The translations under genes and the position numbers were made by a program. The notes under the pieces were generated by a model. It ran no database searches. It saw only the letters and a list, made by a program, of their open reading frames with translations, and was not told the DNA's origin. Shown piece after piece: positions 62,437-64,000 of a DNA stretch of 64,000 nt. Source of the stretch: Latrodectus hesperus (taxonomy: Eukaryota; Arthropoda; Arachnida; Araneae; Theridiidae); NCBI GenBank assembly GCA_037975125.1, contig CM075860.1:38539391-38603390 (forward strand). Reading direction: 5' to 3'. Each line of letters starts with the position of its first letter. Position 1 is the first letter of the stretch.

Positions 62437-62439
62437 TAA

Positions 62440-63535
62440 ATATCAGAAGAAGATGGTAAAGTTTTGAAAAGAAAAAAAATGAATTTTTTGTCACTTTACC
62501 ATTAAATTTTCGCATTTATAAATGAAAACGTTTAAAAAAAAAAAAAAACTCCGTATTATTTTGAACTTCCAAGCCCAAAGTGGTTGTCGAACTCTCAAAC
62601 TATTGAATGGAATGATACAGCGTTAACAATTCTAATAGAAAAAAACTCAGTATGGAATATGGATACTTTGTAGTGCAAAAGAAAACCTGTTTTCTTTTTG
62701 AAGTATAGAATCTCTTCATTTTTATTTTCGTAATTTGTTTCAAATTTTATTCAAAAATAAAAATGTGAAAGCCTGGTTAAATTTTGCATTTAAAGCTACT
62801 TTATTCACATGGAAAGAATCTTTCTTTAGAACATAAAGAAAGATTATTTTCATAGATTTTTCCTGTAAAATATAAAGCATTTTTTTTTCTTTTCTTTCCT
62901 CTGTACATGAAATTTGATTCTTTGATGCATTTTACTAAGTTGAACAGTAAAATAATTGTTTTATGGTAAAAAAAAATTATTCGAAGTTTAATTCTTAATG
63001 GCTTTCCTCACGTATGTGTAGCTAAATATATTTATCACAAAAAGTTGCATTTTTTAAAAGTTTGATTCACAAAAAATATCACTTTTAAGCTTAAACAATA
63101 TAATTTTATTTATTCGTTTCCATCTTTATATCTGTTTTTGAATGCAAAATTTACTTGAAAATTGAAAAGTCAGCCACTTTTTTCAAAATCGAAAGATACA
63201 GGAAAAATAGATAGTAGAATCTTTCAGGATAAAATTTCTAGTCATCACCTTTAATTTTTAAAATTTCAATTTCATTCACTATTTGAGATTTGCGCATTGA
63301 AAAGTCATAAATGAATGGATTTTTGATTTCACGTGTGTAATATCTGTCTCATTATCGTCAAATGACCTTCACTTCTGTACAAAATTTAAGTCTAAGAACT
63401 GGGTAGCAACAAACCACGGCAATTACAACTTTTACAGTTGGAAAAAAATCATGGCATTTACAGTTCCTTACAGTTTTAGGGTGACATACGAAATGGAATT
63501 AAACATACCCAATCTCAAATTCAGCTTACATCATT
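62440..63535. other. AT-rich stretch, no gene seen
   Basis: Includes an A run near 62534-62547. No gene is supported. Confidence 0.6.
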
Positions 63536-63539
63536 TCTA

Positions 63540-64000
63540 TTCCGATGCATCTACTAACCGAGGGTTTTTCCAGACACTGTGTCGTCCGCTGTCGCCACGG
63601 GACAAAAATAAATAACAGCAGTAGCTTCTAACTAGACGTGCGTATATTCCTGTACGCGTGAATGACTAGTGCAAGAAGAAAAAAACCGTAAAGGCAAGAA
63701 TGAATATCGTGCCGTCATTTTGTGAAAGCTAGGAATAAAAACCTTATCCTAAACTTGTGATAAGGAAAATGCTTAGAACAAGTAGGATACACTCTTCGGT
63801 GAGGGAGGGTGAGAATTTCCTGAATTATATCCGCGACTTTAATCTTCTGTTTAGATTTTGTCGAGAAGTAGCCGGAGCTCTCATGGAAAAGAATTGTTAT
63901 TCTAAAGAGCACTCTGTTTTTATCGCTAGAATATGGCCATAGTATTAAAGAGCTAGTTTCACTTTCTTCTACCACCCAGCCTGAACATTGAGTAAGAAAT
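63540..64000. other. GC-richer islet running to the right edge
   Basis: CpGs cluster at 63583-63600 and 63637-63660. Overlapping open frames of 61 (63757-63942 plus) and 86 codons (63975-63715 minus) have no recognisable domain. Possible regulatory element; its full extent is beyond the window. Confidence 0.3.

Overview
This 64 kb window is AT-rich eukaryotic DNA with no complete protein-coding gene in it. Its transposon relics resemble those common in araneomorph spiders: two Tc1-like transposase relics, two non-LTR retrotransposon C-termini and at least four kinds of tRNA-headed SINE. Together with the long (TA)n arrays they suggest an arthropod, most likely a spider. That assignment rests on recognising protein and repeat styles by eye, not on a database search. 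Nothing prokaryotic, viral, rRNA or CRISPR was seen.

Left third (1-20 kb). A Tc1-like transposase pseudogene runs off the left edge on the minus strand, with a TATA-like box upstream of it. SINEs follow at about 1.6, 4.5, 5.8, 12.3, 13.0 and 14.8 kb; three of them keep recognisable target-site duplications. A second Tc1-like relic (about 15.4-15.8 kb, plus strand) and two LINE 3' ends (18.3-18.7 and 19.2-19.65 kb, minus strand) come next. Long (TA)n arrays touch one Tc1 relic and one LINE relic. Between the repeats lie GC- and CpG-richer single-copy blocks (2.5-3.0, 9.6-10.2, 11.7-12.0, 13.8-14.4 and 16.9-17.2 kb) that carry dense homeodomain, POU and CTCF-like motifs. They look more like regulatory elements than exons.

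Middle (20-44 kb). This is mostly a featureless AT-rich gene desert with microsatellites, small tandem duplications, one well-bounded SINE (40.0-40.2 kb, 12-bp target duplication) and a few GC-richer islets (22.5, 30.0, 32.0, 33.9 and 41.2 kb).

Right third (44-64 kb). At 44.34-44.96 kb there is a CpG-rich, promoter-like block with two opposed CCAAT boxes and a CACGTG E-box. It is followed by a leader that ends in a consensus splice donor (CAG|GTGAGT at 44964/44965). The simplest reading is the 5' end of a plus-strand gene whose coding exons lie beyond the window. The next 19 kb would then be its first intron. Eight or so GC-richer islets there (46.2, 47.2, 49.1, 50.8-51.25, 52.6, 54.8, 57.2-57.65, 59.8-60.05, 61.7-62.3 and 63.5-64 kb) could be its enhancers. 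This is inference; transcript evidence or cross-species alignment would settle it.

No obviously new enzymatic or defence system is visible. The most interesting items are the unannotated promoter and leader exon, the CpG-rich and motif-dense non-coding islets, two perfect hairpins, and four SINE families with different bodies.
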